Shown one piece after another: positions 1-6,731 of a stretch of DNA of 64,000 bases (position 1 is the first letter of the stretch; every line of letters begins with the position of its first letter). The notes under the pieces are model-generated. The model was not told the origin of the DNA, ran no database searches, and saw nothing but the letters and a program-made list of their open reading frames with translations. Source of the DNA: Endozoicomonas euniceicola (GTDB taxonomy: Bacteria > Pseudomonadota > Gammaproteobacteria > Pseudomonadales > Endozoicomonadaceae); NCBI RefSeq assembly GCF_025562755.1, contig NZ_CP103300.1, positions 5,023,001 to 5,087,000 on the forward strand, read 5' to 3'. The position numbers and the translations under genes were made by a program.

Positions 1-230
1 CGCTTCCATCGGGGCTTTACGGTGCCGTCTGTATCATCCGTTCCCGGCAAACAGCCCAAAGCCAGGAAGTACGACCCCAGCAATAATAGCGCAGAAATCG
101 CCAGAATCAGGGGGCCTGTCACCAGCCACCCCGCTGCCCGGGCAAACAGAAAAATAATAAGCATTACGCTATTTAGTCGCCGAAGGTCACGGGCAGCCTC
201 AGAGACTAGAATGCTCCAACGATCAGACAC
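1..230 (-). CDS. Small two-helix membrane protein, 3' part outside window
   Basis: The minus strand is open from a GTG at 230 to the left edge, so the C terminus is missing. The start is supported by an AGGAG-type ribosome site (complement of 236-240) five bases upstream; an in-frame ATG at 257 would place that site inside the gene. The product begins M-S-D-R-W-S and has a charged N-terminal stretch followed by two hydrophobic segments (about residues 24-41 and 42-62), then a hydrophilic tail. This resembles small inner-membrane proteins of integrated elements. I do not recognise the family and assign no function. Confidence 0.5.
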   Translation of the reverse strand, partial: MSDRWSILVSEAARDLRRLNSVMLIIFLFARAAGWLVTGPLILAISALLLLGSYFLALGCLPGTDDTDGTVKPRWK

Positions 231-680
231 GATAGCTCCTCCCCCTATTGTTCTCATGAAATCCCCTACAACGATTATAAGGCGATGACTCCTTATAATG
301 CATCAAGAGAGAAAATTGTTTCAGGGGAGCACCTAATCACCTAATTGGGGAGGTTTGACTTTAAAGAAAGGTTTAAGAAGCAGGGGGTTAGAAAGTTTTC
401 CACAGGGTTGTTAACAGAATATGTGGATATTGCTCTGAAAGAGCGGATGCTCAGAGCTTGATGTATAACATGTGCATAAAAAAACCTATTGCTCGCTCCA
501 TCTTTCACGGCAACCTTTAGGCTCATTTTATATTGGAGAAGACTCTTTCAGCCATACGGGGCTATTGGCTGCTATGATTATCTGCTCGATTAAAAGGATA
601 ACAGAGATGACTCTGTCAATACTGTTTGAGGGCTATTACAGCAAAGACATCTTCTAGCTTTTTTAAGTTGGAGATGTGGA
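231..680. other. Intergenic stretch, no supported gene
   Basis: About 450 bases between the leftward partial membrane gene and the rightward gene at 681. Two short open frames occur (341-526 minus, 472-657 plus), but neither has a good ribosome site or a protein-like composition. The stretch must carry at least the promoter of the leftward gene and probably that of the 681 gene. I see no RNA gene or repeat. Confidence 0.4.
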
Positions 681-920
681 ATGGCCACCAAAAATAAAGC
701 CAAAGATCGCGATGTTAATGGTCGTATCAAACGTGAGTACACCGGTCCTGAGAGTGGTTATTGGTTGAGACAGACGCCGTCCTGGTATGTCACCCAATTT
801 ATGACTCGACCAGACAGAAGGAGAGCTAAAAGGCTTTGTGTTGAAATTCTGAAGGGGCTTGATAGTGATGGGATCGCATTCCCTCTGGGTAACCATAAGC
901 CCCATGTTTACTACTGGTGA
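681..920 (+). CDS. Hypothetical basic protein, 79 aa
   Basis: A short ORF starting at an ATG preceded by a purine-rich stretch (ggagatgtgga). The product is basic and soluble, with an N-terminal K/R/D-rich segment and a W/Y-rich middle (residues about 22-40), ending H-V-Y-Y-W. It has no membrane segment and no motif I recognise. It lies on the same strand as the antitoxin-like gene at 990 and is separated from it by a strong hairpin. It could be a small accessory protein of a mobile element; function unknown. Confidence 0.45.
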   Translation: MATKNKAKDRDVNGRIKREYTGPESGYWLRQTPSWYVTQFMTRPDRRRAKRLCVEILKGLDSDGIAFPLGNHKPHVYYW

Positions 921-935
921 AATTTTCACCCTTCA

Positions 936-963
936 GTAAACCGTTCCCATAGGAATGGTTTAC
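936..963. repeat. 12-bp stem hairpin between small genes
   Basis: A stem GTAAACCGTTCC pairs with GGAATGGTTTAC around a four-base CATA loop, with one G-T wobble. No T-run follows on the plus strand, so it is not a clear intrinsic terminator. It sits 16 bases after the 681-920 gene and 26 bases before the antitoxin-like gene. It could be an RNA stability or attenuation element, or a protein-binding palindrome. Confidence 0.55.
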
Positions 964-989
964 ACCCTTGAGCAAGGTTTATAGAAGCA

Positions 990-1187
990 ATGAACACGAT
1001 CGCCTTTTCCCGCTTTCGCAGAAATATGACAGGCATTACAAAAAAGCTGGCGGACAGCCGGATTGAAAAATTGGTCATCTGTCGCCGGAGTAAGCCATGG
1101 GTAGTCGCCATGAGTCCTAAATATTACGAAGACCAGGAGAGCCTGATTAAGCAGCAAATAGAGCAACTACAGGAAACTCGTAGCTGA
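990..1187 (+). CDS. Phd/YefM-like antitoxin or transcription repressor
   Basis: A 65-residue protein with the compact N-terminal fold pattern of Phd/YefM antitoxins: a short beta/alpha segment (M-N-T-I-A-F-S-R-F-R), a helix, then the strand pattern I-C-R-R-S-K-P-W-V-V-A-M that resembles the 'nnGkPvAvl' strand of the family, and a charged C-terminal helix (residues 43-65). Such proteins neutralise a Doc, YoeB or similar toxin and repress their own operon. No recognisable toxin follows; the next gene encodes a CxxC protein. It may be an orphan or pair with that neighbour. Family assignment is by pattern only. Confidence 0.5.
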   Translation: MNTIAFSRFRRNMTGITKKLADSRIEKLVICRRSKPWVVAMSPKYYEDQESLIKQQIEQLQETRS

Positions 1188-1214
1188 GAGAAAACACCCA
1201 AATAGAGGCGCACT

Positions 1215-1448
1215 ATGATCAAAACTGAACAAAAACAGATTCAACAAGATATCGAAGTGGCTATCGAGTGCGATCGCTGCAAAAAATTATACAGCAAAGA
1301 CAATTACGCCTATCAGGAAATATTGCGAATCGATTTCACCGCCGGATATCTTTCTGCCTTCGGAGATGGTTACCAGGTTCAGTGCGAACTATGCTCAGAT
1401 TGCCTTCATCAGTTAATCTCAGATTTCTGCCGTAAGAGCGAATATTAA
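1215..1448 (+). CDS. Small CxxC (zinc-ribbon-like) protein
   Basis: A 77-aa protein starting at an ATG nine bases after an AGAGG ribosome site and 27 bases after the antitoxin-like gene, so the two are probably cotranscribed. It has two cysteine pairs, C-D-R-C (about residues 20-23) and C-E-L-C followed by C (about residues 58-64), spaced as in a zinc ribbon, plus a late cysteine near the C terminus. No signal peptide or membrane segment. Metal binding is inferred from the cysteines. It could be a partner of the upstream antitoxin-like protein; I do not recognise a named family. Confidence 0.5.
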   Translation: MIKTEQKQIQQDIEVAIECDRCKKLYSKDNYAYQEILRIDFTAGYLSAFGDGYQVQCELCSDCLHQLISDFCRKSEY

Positions 1449-1502
1449 GCGTTGTTTGCTTCTCCCAAAATACCGATCTGGCAAGCTTTCTGATAACACA
1501 TC

Positions 1503-1721
1503 TCATTCCGGTGGAAGAGGCTTTGTTTGGGTGGGTTGCGCTTTGTCGACTTCTCTTTCATCTAACCAGCACACATACCAAAAAATCCCTCCCAAGCTGG
1601 CAAACGTCAGCATCATGCCACTCATCCAGAGCCAGAGCAGGTGCTGGTCATGCCAGTACCATACTCCAACCAAAAGAAATGCAAGAGCGACAGGCACGCC
1701 AACCAGAATGAAAAAACGCAT
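1503..1721 (-). CDS. Small membrane protein, 72 aa
   Basis: A leftward ORF from an ATG at 1721 with a G-rich ribosome site (complement of ccccc at 1728-1732) a few bases upstream. The product has two predicted transmembrane helices, about residues 3-20 and 28-50, both rich in L, V, W and F, and a polar proline-rich tail. It lies between the CxxC gene (opposite strand, convergent) and the distal end of the CRISPR array. No conserved motif; function unknown. It could be cargo of the transposon if the left end lies further left. Confidence 0.5.
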   Translation of the reverse strand: MRFFILVGVPVALAFLLVGVWYWHDQHLLWLWMSGMMLTFASLGGIFWYVCWLDEREVDKAQPTQTKPLPPE

Positions 1722-1766
1722 ATTTCCCCCTGAGTTAGAGAATCGATTGCGCTCCCTTAAGCATTT

Positions 1767-1975
1767 CTCAGCCGCCTATATGATGGCGGTTCACGGTTAT
1801 GACTGGCATTTGGATGTCTGTGAGAACTTATCAGCCGCCTACATGGCGGTTCACATCCGAAACAATTCCCGGAGGCATGGTTTCAAGCTTATCAGCCGCC
1901 TACATGGCGGTTCACATACCGTTTGCATTTTCATCAGGCCCCAGCAACTTATCAGCCGCCTACATGGCGGTTCAC
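1767..1975 (-). CRISPR. Type I-F CRISPR array, four repeats, three spacers
   Basis: Three identical 28-nt repeats lie at 1827-1854, 1888-1915 and 1948-1975, with a divergent fourth at about 1767-1794. Read on the minus strand (the direction of the cas operon) each starts GTGAACCGCC and carries the stem CCGCC-ATGTA-GGCGG, the form processed by Cas6f. Spacers are 1795-1826 (32 nt), 1855-1887 (33 nt) and 1916-1947 (32 nt). The leader is on the right, next to cas6f. The leader-distal repeat differs: its hairpin loop is eight bases (TATATGAT on the plus strand) instead of five, and its outer bases diverge. A short array with one altered repeat is typical of CRISPR-associated Tn7-like elements. I found no match of any spacer to the sodB region. 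Confidence 0.92.
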
Positions 1976-2095
1976 AAGACCATAGAAACCCTTAGGCATT
2001 GATTTTACACCTTTTTTAACGGTTGTTCATAAACTACCAATAAATTTTTTATCAGGAGGTGGGTTTAAAAAGTCTACTAAATCTATAGGCACAGG
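1976..2095 (-). promoter_or_regulatory. CRISPR leader / cas6f 3' region
   Basis: These 120 AT-rich bases lie between the cas6f stop and the first repeat. On the minus strand they include a TAAAAT hexamer about 40 bases before the first repeat that could be a -10 box, but I cannot place a convincing -35. The array may be transcribed from here or by read-through from the cas operon. No other gene fits. Confidence 0.4.
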
Positions 2096-2821
2096 TTACT
2101 CTTCCTGGATCGGAATTATTTTGGTGTTCTCAGTTGGTATTAAAGGAACAGTCGTTCCATGAGTTGATAAGCCATAGATGCTAAACCAGCCTTCTACTGG
2201 TGAGTTTGCATCCATTTGACGAATATGGATTGGTTTACTCTTGTTTTTGCTGCTGACGCTTCTAATTCTCGGAAGTGGCTCTGTTATAGCCTCTGGTTCA
2301 AAGGTCTTTTCTGTTGCTGAGATATTGAACAACCTGGTTCGTTTCAGATTCTTTTTCTCTGACCTTCGCTCAGGCCTTCTATCACGTTTGAAAATACGCT
2401 CAGCACAATTAAGAGGCGCGGGATAAATATCTGATTTTTCGCACCCGTCTCTGCAAAGTGCCTGAACTTCTCTGGATGCATAGACTGTCTTCAGGCTAGT
2501 CGGGCTAACTGAAATAAAATGTACCGTGTCACCGATGAAGAGGGCAGGGTGCGAAATTGCAAAATGTAAGCGATACTCTGGATTCAGTGAATGACTCTCA
2601 GCGACATACTGATTGAGTAGACCAAACTTTGGATATGACAGGCCTACCCATGACCTGTAGTGGGCATTTGTCAGATAGTCCTCATAAGGCTCAGAGTGGT
2701 TGTGGATCATCTGAAGTATTTGTTGGTGGAAGCTTTTAAGCTCGTCAGGGGATTCAGAAAGGTATAGCTCAAAGAAGTATCGTTCGTTTAAATCGAACTG
2801 CGAGCTATTCGCTCTTTTCAC
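2096..2821 (-). CDS. cas6f: Cas6f (Csy4), CRISPR RNA endoribonuclease
   Basis: Cas6f binds the I-F repeat hairpin, cuts at its 3' base and stays bound in Cascade. The protein shows the family's N-terminal strand-helix (Y-F-F-E-L-Y-L, then a helix around E-L-K-S-F-H), the W-V-G-L-S-Y-P-K strand matching the 'IGVSFPd' region of Csy4, an R-L-H-F strand, and the C-terminal Y-G-L-S-x-H-G-x-T-V-P signature. I use the GTG at 2821 (241 aa): a strong AGGAGG (complement of 2830-2834) lies eight bases upstream and the gene then overlaps the cas7f stop by 17 bases. An ATG at 2890 would overlap cas7f by 86. At 241 aa it is longer than the usual ~190; the extra is a basic, low-complexity insert at about residues 140-190. 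Confidence 0.85.
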   Translation of the reverse strand: MKRANSSQFDLNERYFFELYLSESPDELKSFHQQILQMIHNHSEPYEDYLTNAHYRSWVGLSYPKFGLLNQYVAESHSLNPEYRLHFAISHPALFIGDTVHFISVSPTSLKTVYASREVQALCRDGCEKSDIYPAPLNCAERIFKRDRRPERRSEKKNLKRTRLFNISATEKTFEPEAITEPLPRIRSVSSKNKSKPIHIRQMDANSPVEGWFSIYGLSTHGTTVPLIPTENTKIIPIQEE

Positions 2822-3851
2822 CGAAAACACCTCCTTTGAGATAGTTTGTGCAGAGGTAATGGCATTCATTTGGAATGTCCTCTGCCTCATTAACCTTTTG
2901 GAGTTTTTTTGTTAAAGACGACAGTTGTTCCTGATAATTATAGACGCAGTTTCCTTGCTGGTAGTCCCTGTAATGCCGTCCTTCCTCTTCGTGAAAACCG
3001 GATGGGTTCACATTGATTGGCAGTGCATCGATGTCTTCAGTATAGGAGTAGTCGTAGGTATATAAGGCATGAAGAATATGGCGTTCATCAATCAATGGAA
3101 TCGTTGCTTTGCCTGTTTTTTCATCAATGCCTTTGACAAACATTCTGCCGGGGGAATGATTTTTCTCCGGGTTGTTATTTATTTGGCCGATATTCATTTC
3201 CTGGGCAGGAAAAATGTTCAGCCTTCGTCCGGTGTAGAGCTCCGCTTCTACCTTAAACCAGCGATCGATATTGTTTTTGTGAAGTCTGCTTTCAATAAAA
3301 GCAATACATTGCCTGACTGCTCCGGGGTCATCTGCTTCAATCTCTTCCAAAGCTGGCAACTCATTCCAACTAGGTAGTGTGAAGGAGTGTTCGAATTCAT
3401 GAGTCTTGAATACAACCTGTCGTTTATAAGAAAAGATTTCATTATTACGTCTTAGCCATCGAAGATTTACAATGTTCTGAAAGATATACCGAGCCAGAAC
3501 ACCGAAACCGCCTTTGTCTCTGAAGAGTTCTAAAAACTGGAGGATTTCAGTTCTGGCTTCTGAGTCTGGCGTTTTCGGAAAGAAGCAGTTGTTAAGCAAG
3601 TAGCCTTCGAACTCTACCAGTAGGTAATCACCCGGTTCGTTCCGGATAAACTCCTCATGAAAGACATTGGGTGTATCGAGGTTCTGCTCATTTTTACCTT
3701 TCAGAGTCGCATAGTCTGAAGGCGGGCCTTTAATATGCCTCTTCTGGACGTGTATTGAGTAGACTTCGCCCGTAGTAGATGACTTTGATCGCATATATCC
3801 GGGGCCAATTTCAATTGAGCGATTAAAGTGCAGTTGTCTGGAGGATGCCAT
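2805..3851 (-). CDS. cas7f: Cas7f (Csy3), Cascade backbone
   Basis: A 348-aa protein of the Csy3 family, the subunit that polymerises along the crRNA spacer. The N terminus (L-H-F-N-R-S-I-E-I-G-P-G) matches the family's 'ysRSl.psdg' start, and the middle has the conserved G-G-F-G-V-L-A-R-Y and N-L-R-W-L-R-R-N segments. Length is normal for Cas7f (about 330-350). It starts 31 bases after the cas5f stop and overlaps cas6f by 17 bases, so the four genes form one leftward operon. In nuclease-less I-F systems linked to Tn7-like genes this complex targets DNA without cutting it. Confidence 0.88.
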   Translation of the reverse strand: MASSRQLHFNRSIEIGPGYMRSKSSTTGEVYSIHVQKRHIKGPPSDYATLKGKNEQNLDTPNVFHEEFIRNEPGDYLLVEFEGYLLNNCFFPKTPDSEARTEILQFLELFRDKGGFGVLARYIFQNIVNLRWLRRNNEIFSYKRQVVFKTHEFEHSFTLPSWNELPALEEIEADDPGAVRQCIAFIESRLHKNNIDRWFKVEAELYTGRRLNIFPAQEMNIGQINNNPEKNHSPGRMFVKGIDEKTGKATIPLIDERHILHALYTYDYSYTEDIDALPINVNPSGFHEEEGRHYRDYQQGNCVYNYQEQLSSLTKKLQKVNEAEDIPNECHYLCTNYLKGGVFGEKSE

Positions 3852-3881
3852 TGTCGGATAGTCTCTAACACTGGATTACTA

Positions 3882-4718
3882 CTATATAGACCCTGCCACG
3901 AGAAAATCGAGTTTGGCAGGCTTCCAGAAAAAATGGTCTGTCTGACCAAGTTCATGCGAAATTGAAGAGATGGTGAATAATCTACCCAGACCAACGACAG
4001 GTTCAGCGAAAGCGTGGTGTAAGACCCATCGTGTATTTTTTCTATGAGCTGGCTCTCCTAACGGTTTATAACCTACAGCTAACGGAACAAGCCACCCGTG
4101 AGCACTTTTTTTAGAATCTTTGATAAGTCTCAGAAGGGTATCAAGTGAGTCCTCTTCTGTGCGTCTTGATGTTCGGCATAACTCAATTCTGTCAGCTACG
4201 GCAAAACCATTAAGGTGCTGGCACAAGTGCGACAGGTCTGGAGCCTGTAGCGGAAATAAGTGTGGTTTCCCCATCGAGTATAAAATCTGTCCGCCACAAA
4301 ATCGCAGGTTGTACAGACCATCGAGGTGCTGATGCTCTTCCAGCCATTTCACTACCTCCTCAAAAGAAGTGTTGGGACTGTGCAGGCACCTGATGATAAC
4401 TGAAGCCATAAAGCGGCTTTCCCTGTGGGTGATCAATCGAAGGGTTTGGTGTTTTTTAATATCTCGCTTTGAATAGCACGGATATTTCTGTTGACTCCGG
4501 GACATGCTGAACTGACTGAAGCACACAGCAACAGAATCAAAACGCAAGCCAGAACCATTTAATACCCTGTCAACAAGGTGTTGAGCCATCCCAACAACGC
4601 CGTATATGGAAGGCAAGCCAGAAAGGTAAGGTGATGGCAAGGCATTAGCCCTGTTGATGGTCATATCTTTAATGTAGAGGTACAGGCTATTCTGACCGGA
4701 AGTAGTTGATGATGGCAT
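3882..4718 (-). CDS. cas5f: Cas5f (Csy2), separate from Cas8f
   Basis: A 278-aa protein with the N-terminal Csy2 pattern: Y-L-Y-I-K-D-M-T-I-x-R-A-N-A-L followed by S-P-Y-L-S-G-L-P-S-I-Y-G-V-V-G-M, the strand and glycine-rich turn of Cas5 RAMP folds. Cas5f caps the 5' handle of the crRNA beside Cas8f. The ATG at 4718 lies inside the end of cas8f (32-base overlap, different frame) with only a weak ribosome site, suggesting translational coupling. In I-F3 transposon systems cas8 and cas5 are usually one fused gene; here they are distinct, as in ordinary I-F1 loci. The overlap looks like an original arrangement rather than a sequencing frameshift, because both reading frames end and start cleanly. 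Confidence 0.82.
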   Translation of the reverse strand: MPSSTTSGQNSLYLYIKDMTINRANALPSPYLSGLPSIYGVVGMAQHLVDRVLNGSGLRFDSVAVCFSQFSMSRSQQKYPCYSKRDIKKHQTLRLITHRESRFMASVIIRCLHSPNTSFEEVVKWLEEHQHLDGLYNLRFCGGQILYSMGKPHLFPLQAPDLSHLCQHLNGFAVADRIELCRTSRRTEEDSLDTLLRLIKDSKKSAHGWLVPLAVGYKPLGEPAHRKNTRWVLHHAFAEPVVGLGRLFTISSISHELGQTDHFFWKPAKLDFLVAGSI

Positions 4719-6060
4719 GCTCTAATGCTTTTTGATGGAAGTCAGTCAGGGGCAGATCTTCATGGTCCGCCAGTTGTTGAAGCGCACTGACCAGCTTGGG
4801 CACAGCCTCTCCAATGATTTTTTTGATAGTTTCTGATGTATAAGTGGTCTGCAGTGTTGTTAATATTCGTTGAGCCTCACTTTTGTCTATAACTGTCTGA
4901 CAGCGGTTTGGTATTTTCCTGCCCAGCCTGAGGTAAAACATCAACTTTCGATAATTTCTGAACAGTTGGTGTATGACTTTTGAACATTCACTCTTCACCC
5001 ACTTATTTTCACGAAAATCAGTCCAGTTCCTGACCTCACCTGTTGATTCATCAACATACTGACCACCAATTTTCAGCAGGTAATGTTTAATAGACCGGGT
5101 GTCGTACAGGTGACCAAGTATTGTCAGTTGGTCGATCAAGCGCCGAAACTCACCTTTTTTCTCAATAGGTGGAAGTGCCTTCAGAGTGTGGAGATAACCG
5201 CCAGCATCCGAGATCAAATCGCCGTAAGTGTGAATGTCATTTTTACTGCCTGCCCTCATTCCAGCCCTTTGCCAGCTTTCACACTCTGAAAGCCGGATAT
5301 GAATCTCTCTCATCATTCCGGTGTGTGCGACCGGTGACAGAAGCAGTTCCGGCTCCCCCGGTTCGGTAAAAGCAAAGATTTGAGGGTGTGTTGCTACCTC
5401 GGGAAAAGCTTGGGTTGGCAGCTCCGAAATGGTTATATAAAGCTCCTCTAAAATCTCTTCAGGCTTGGCTTTTTGCCCTCGGGACTCTTCATGGCTTTTT
5501 CTATTGTGTTCACTGTGCTCAATACTCTCTTCCAGAAATGCCATAAAGCGACTGCCTAAATCAGTACCGGCCTGAACCTCTTCAAGCATGGAAGTGAGTT
5601 TTCCGCGATAAAGGAACTCTGCGAGCAAACCCTTGCAGGCCTTGATGTTTGCAGCGTTCTGGGCATAACCAAAACGTTTGCTGAGATTAACACTTCCTGA
5701 ATGCACATAAGGATCATGCTCATCGTATGGCAGGCGCTGGAACAGGTTTCCTCTAAGAAAACTCAATGGCCACTTGATGTTGTGGGTATGCCTGCCTCTT
5801 ATAGAATCTGAAAATCGTTTGACCAGTTGAAAGTCTTTTTCAGCGAGGTGATGGATTGCCTCTTGCCGGTCAAGAGGGTTATTTACACTCTCTCTTTTGA
5901 CAGAAAAATTGATTAACAGAATAACAGCTTGCTGTTCACAGTCTGCTACTTCATAAGGGGAACGCACGGCACTGACGAAGCGATAAAGAACGTCATCAGG
6001 TGCTTCGCTATCAATGCTTTCTGAAATCAGCTGCTTCAGAGTGGGTGGAGTTTCTGTCAT
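4687..6060 (-). CDS. cas8f: Cas8f (Csy1), large subunit
   Basis: A 457-aa protein at the head of the Cascade operon. Cas8f recognises the PAM and, with Cas5f, holds the crRNA 5' end. The best family match visible is A-G-S-K-N-D-I-H-T-Y (about residue 267) leading to G-G-Y-L-H-T-L-K-A-L-P-P, which parallels the Csy1 'GGTKPQNIS...LLPSLPP' segment. Length is typical of Csy1 (about 430). No cas3, cas2 or cas1 gene lies on either side, so the complex should bind but not degrade DNA. Upstream, where I-F3 elements normally carry tniQ, there is only a 49-aa ORF. Confidence 0.82.
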   Translation of the reverse strand: MTETPPTLKQLISESIDSEAPDDVLYRFVSAVRSPYEVADCEQQAVILLINFSVKRESVNNPLDRQEAIHHLAEKDFQLVKRFSDSIRGRHTHNIKWPLSFLRGNLFQRLPYDEHDPYVHSGSVNLSKRFGYAQNAANIKACKGLLAEFLYRGKLTSMLEEVQAGTDLGSRFMAFLEESIEHSEHNRKSHEESRGQKAKPEEILEELYITISELPTQAFPEVATHPQIFAFTEPGEPELLLSPVAHTGMMREIHIRLSECESWQRAGMRAGSKNDIHTYGDLISDAGGYLHTLKALPPIEKKGEFRRLIDQLTILGHLYDTRSIKHYLLKIGGQYVDESTGEVRNWTDFRENKWVKSECSKVIHQLFRNYRKLMFYLRLGRKIPNRCQTVIDKSEAQRILTTLQTTYTSETIKKIIGEAVPKLVSALQQLADHEDLPLTDFHQKALEHAIINYFRSE

Positions 6061-6080
6061 GGCAGGAATGACTCAGTAAG

Positions 6081-6230
6081 TCACCAATGAGCCAAAGGTA
6101 GTTCAAAAATAGTGACCTGTGAATCGACATTTTGATGTAGATGTATCAGTTGTTTAGCTTCCGATGATTGAATACGACTAGCAGCGTCCTTGGTCATAGG
6201 GGTTTTACGACCAGATGATTTTCTGGGCAT
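6081..6230 (-). CDS. Small basic ORF heading the cas operon, 49 aa
   Basis: A short ORF with an excellent GAGGAGG ribosome site (complement region 6238-6244) before its ATG at 6230; it ends 20 bases before cas8f. The N-terminal 26 residues (M-P-R-K-S-S-G-R-K-T-P-M-T-K-D-A-A-S-R-I-Q-S...) resemble the start of the small seed-maturation-type (SMP) proteins found widely in proteobacteria, which read T-x-x-A-A-x-R-I-Q-S-x-x-A-K. The second half does not match, so it may be a truncated copy or a new small protein using the same start. Its position is where tniQ usually sits in I-F3 transposons. Confidence 0.5.
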   Translation of the reverse strand: MPRKSSGRKTPMTKDAASRIQSSEAKQLIHLHQNVDSQVTIFELPLAHW

Positions 6231-6471
6231 GCGTTATTCCTCCTCTTGGTTAAACGCACGGTGCAGTATGGTTAGACGAATCTCGTTTAAAAGTAATGCG
6301 TTTACCTTTTCCCTTAAGCAGCGATAAATCCACCTCCTATGAGAAATCAGTTATAAGTAAGATTGCTCATTATCACCAGATGTAATAATTTGTACTCTTT
6401 TTCCGAATTCTGAATCTTTTGCATTTTTTAGTCGGTCTTTGCCGTACACAGGGGAGCTGAAGTAAGCCGGG
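6231..6471. promoter_or_regulatory. Divergent promoter region, cas operon / defence operon
   Basis: The 241 bases separate the leftward 49-aa ORF/cas operon from the rightward HTH gene, so promoters for both must lie here. A second AGGAGGT-like sequence on the minus strand (complement of 6331-6338) could serve a tiny peptide, but no good start codon follows. I cannot identify -35/-10 boxes with confidence. Confidence 0.35.
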
Positions 6472-6654
6472 ATGAACGACGAGATACTTACAATCAAACA
6501 GGTAGCGGAATACCTGAAAGTCAACGAGCGAACCATCTACAAGCTGGCCTCAGACGAAAAAATACCCGCATTCAAGGTCGGTGGCTCCTGGCGTTTTCAG
6601 CGCAGTGCCATTGAAGAATGGATTGAGCAGCAGACCGGCAGAACCGCCAGCTGA
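6472..6654 (+). CDS. Excisionase/MerR-type HTH DNA-binding protein
   Basis: A 60-aa single-domain protein of the excisionase (HTH_17) family: L-T-I-K-Q-V-A-E-Y-L-K-V-N-E-R-T-I-Y-K-L forms the helix-turn-helix and K-V-G-G-S-W-R-F the wing. It is complete. Such proteins sit at the head of many defence operons with DUF499/DUF1156 genes, where they probably regulate transcription; here the large ATPase gene follows 77 bases later on the same strand. A role as a true recombination directionality factor is less likely, since no tyrosine recombinase is nearby. Confidence 0.8.
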   Translation: MNDEILTIKQVAEYLKVNERTIYKLASDEKIPAFKVGGSWRFQRSAIEEWIEQQTGRTAS

Positions 6655-6731
6655 GCTGACCCGCTTTATAGAACGCCTGAACCGGCAGCCTGATAGATAC
6701 CAACGTACGTTTTAAGGAAAGCCAACAACTC

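Noticed and set aside
22..288. 88-aa plus-strand ORF at the left edge
   Set aside because: The opposite strand has a better case: a ribosome site, GTG start and two membrane helices.
1..2100. Left transposon end
   Set aside because: No series of TTGGCAAT-type sites in the expected orientation was found; single partial matches at about 1599 and 1804 are too weak.
2805..2890. cas6f start at ATG 2890
   Set aside because: It would overlap cas7f by 86 bases; the GTG at 2821 has a strong, well-spaced AGGAGG.
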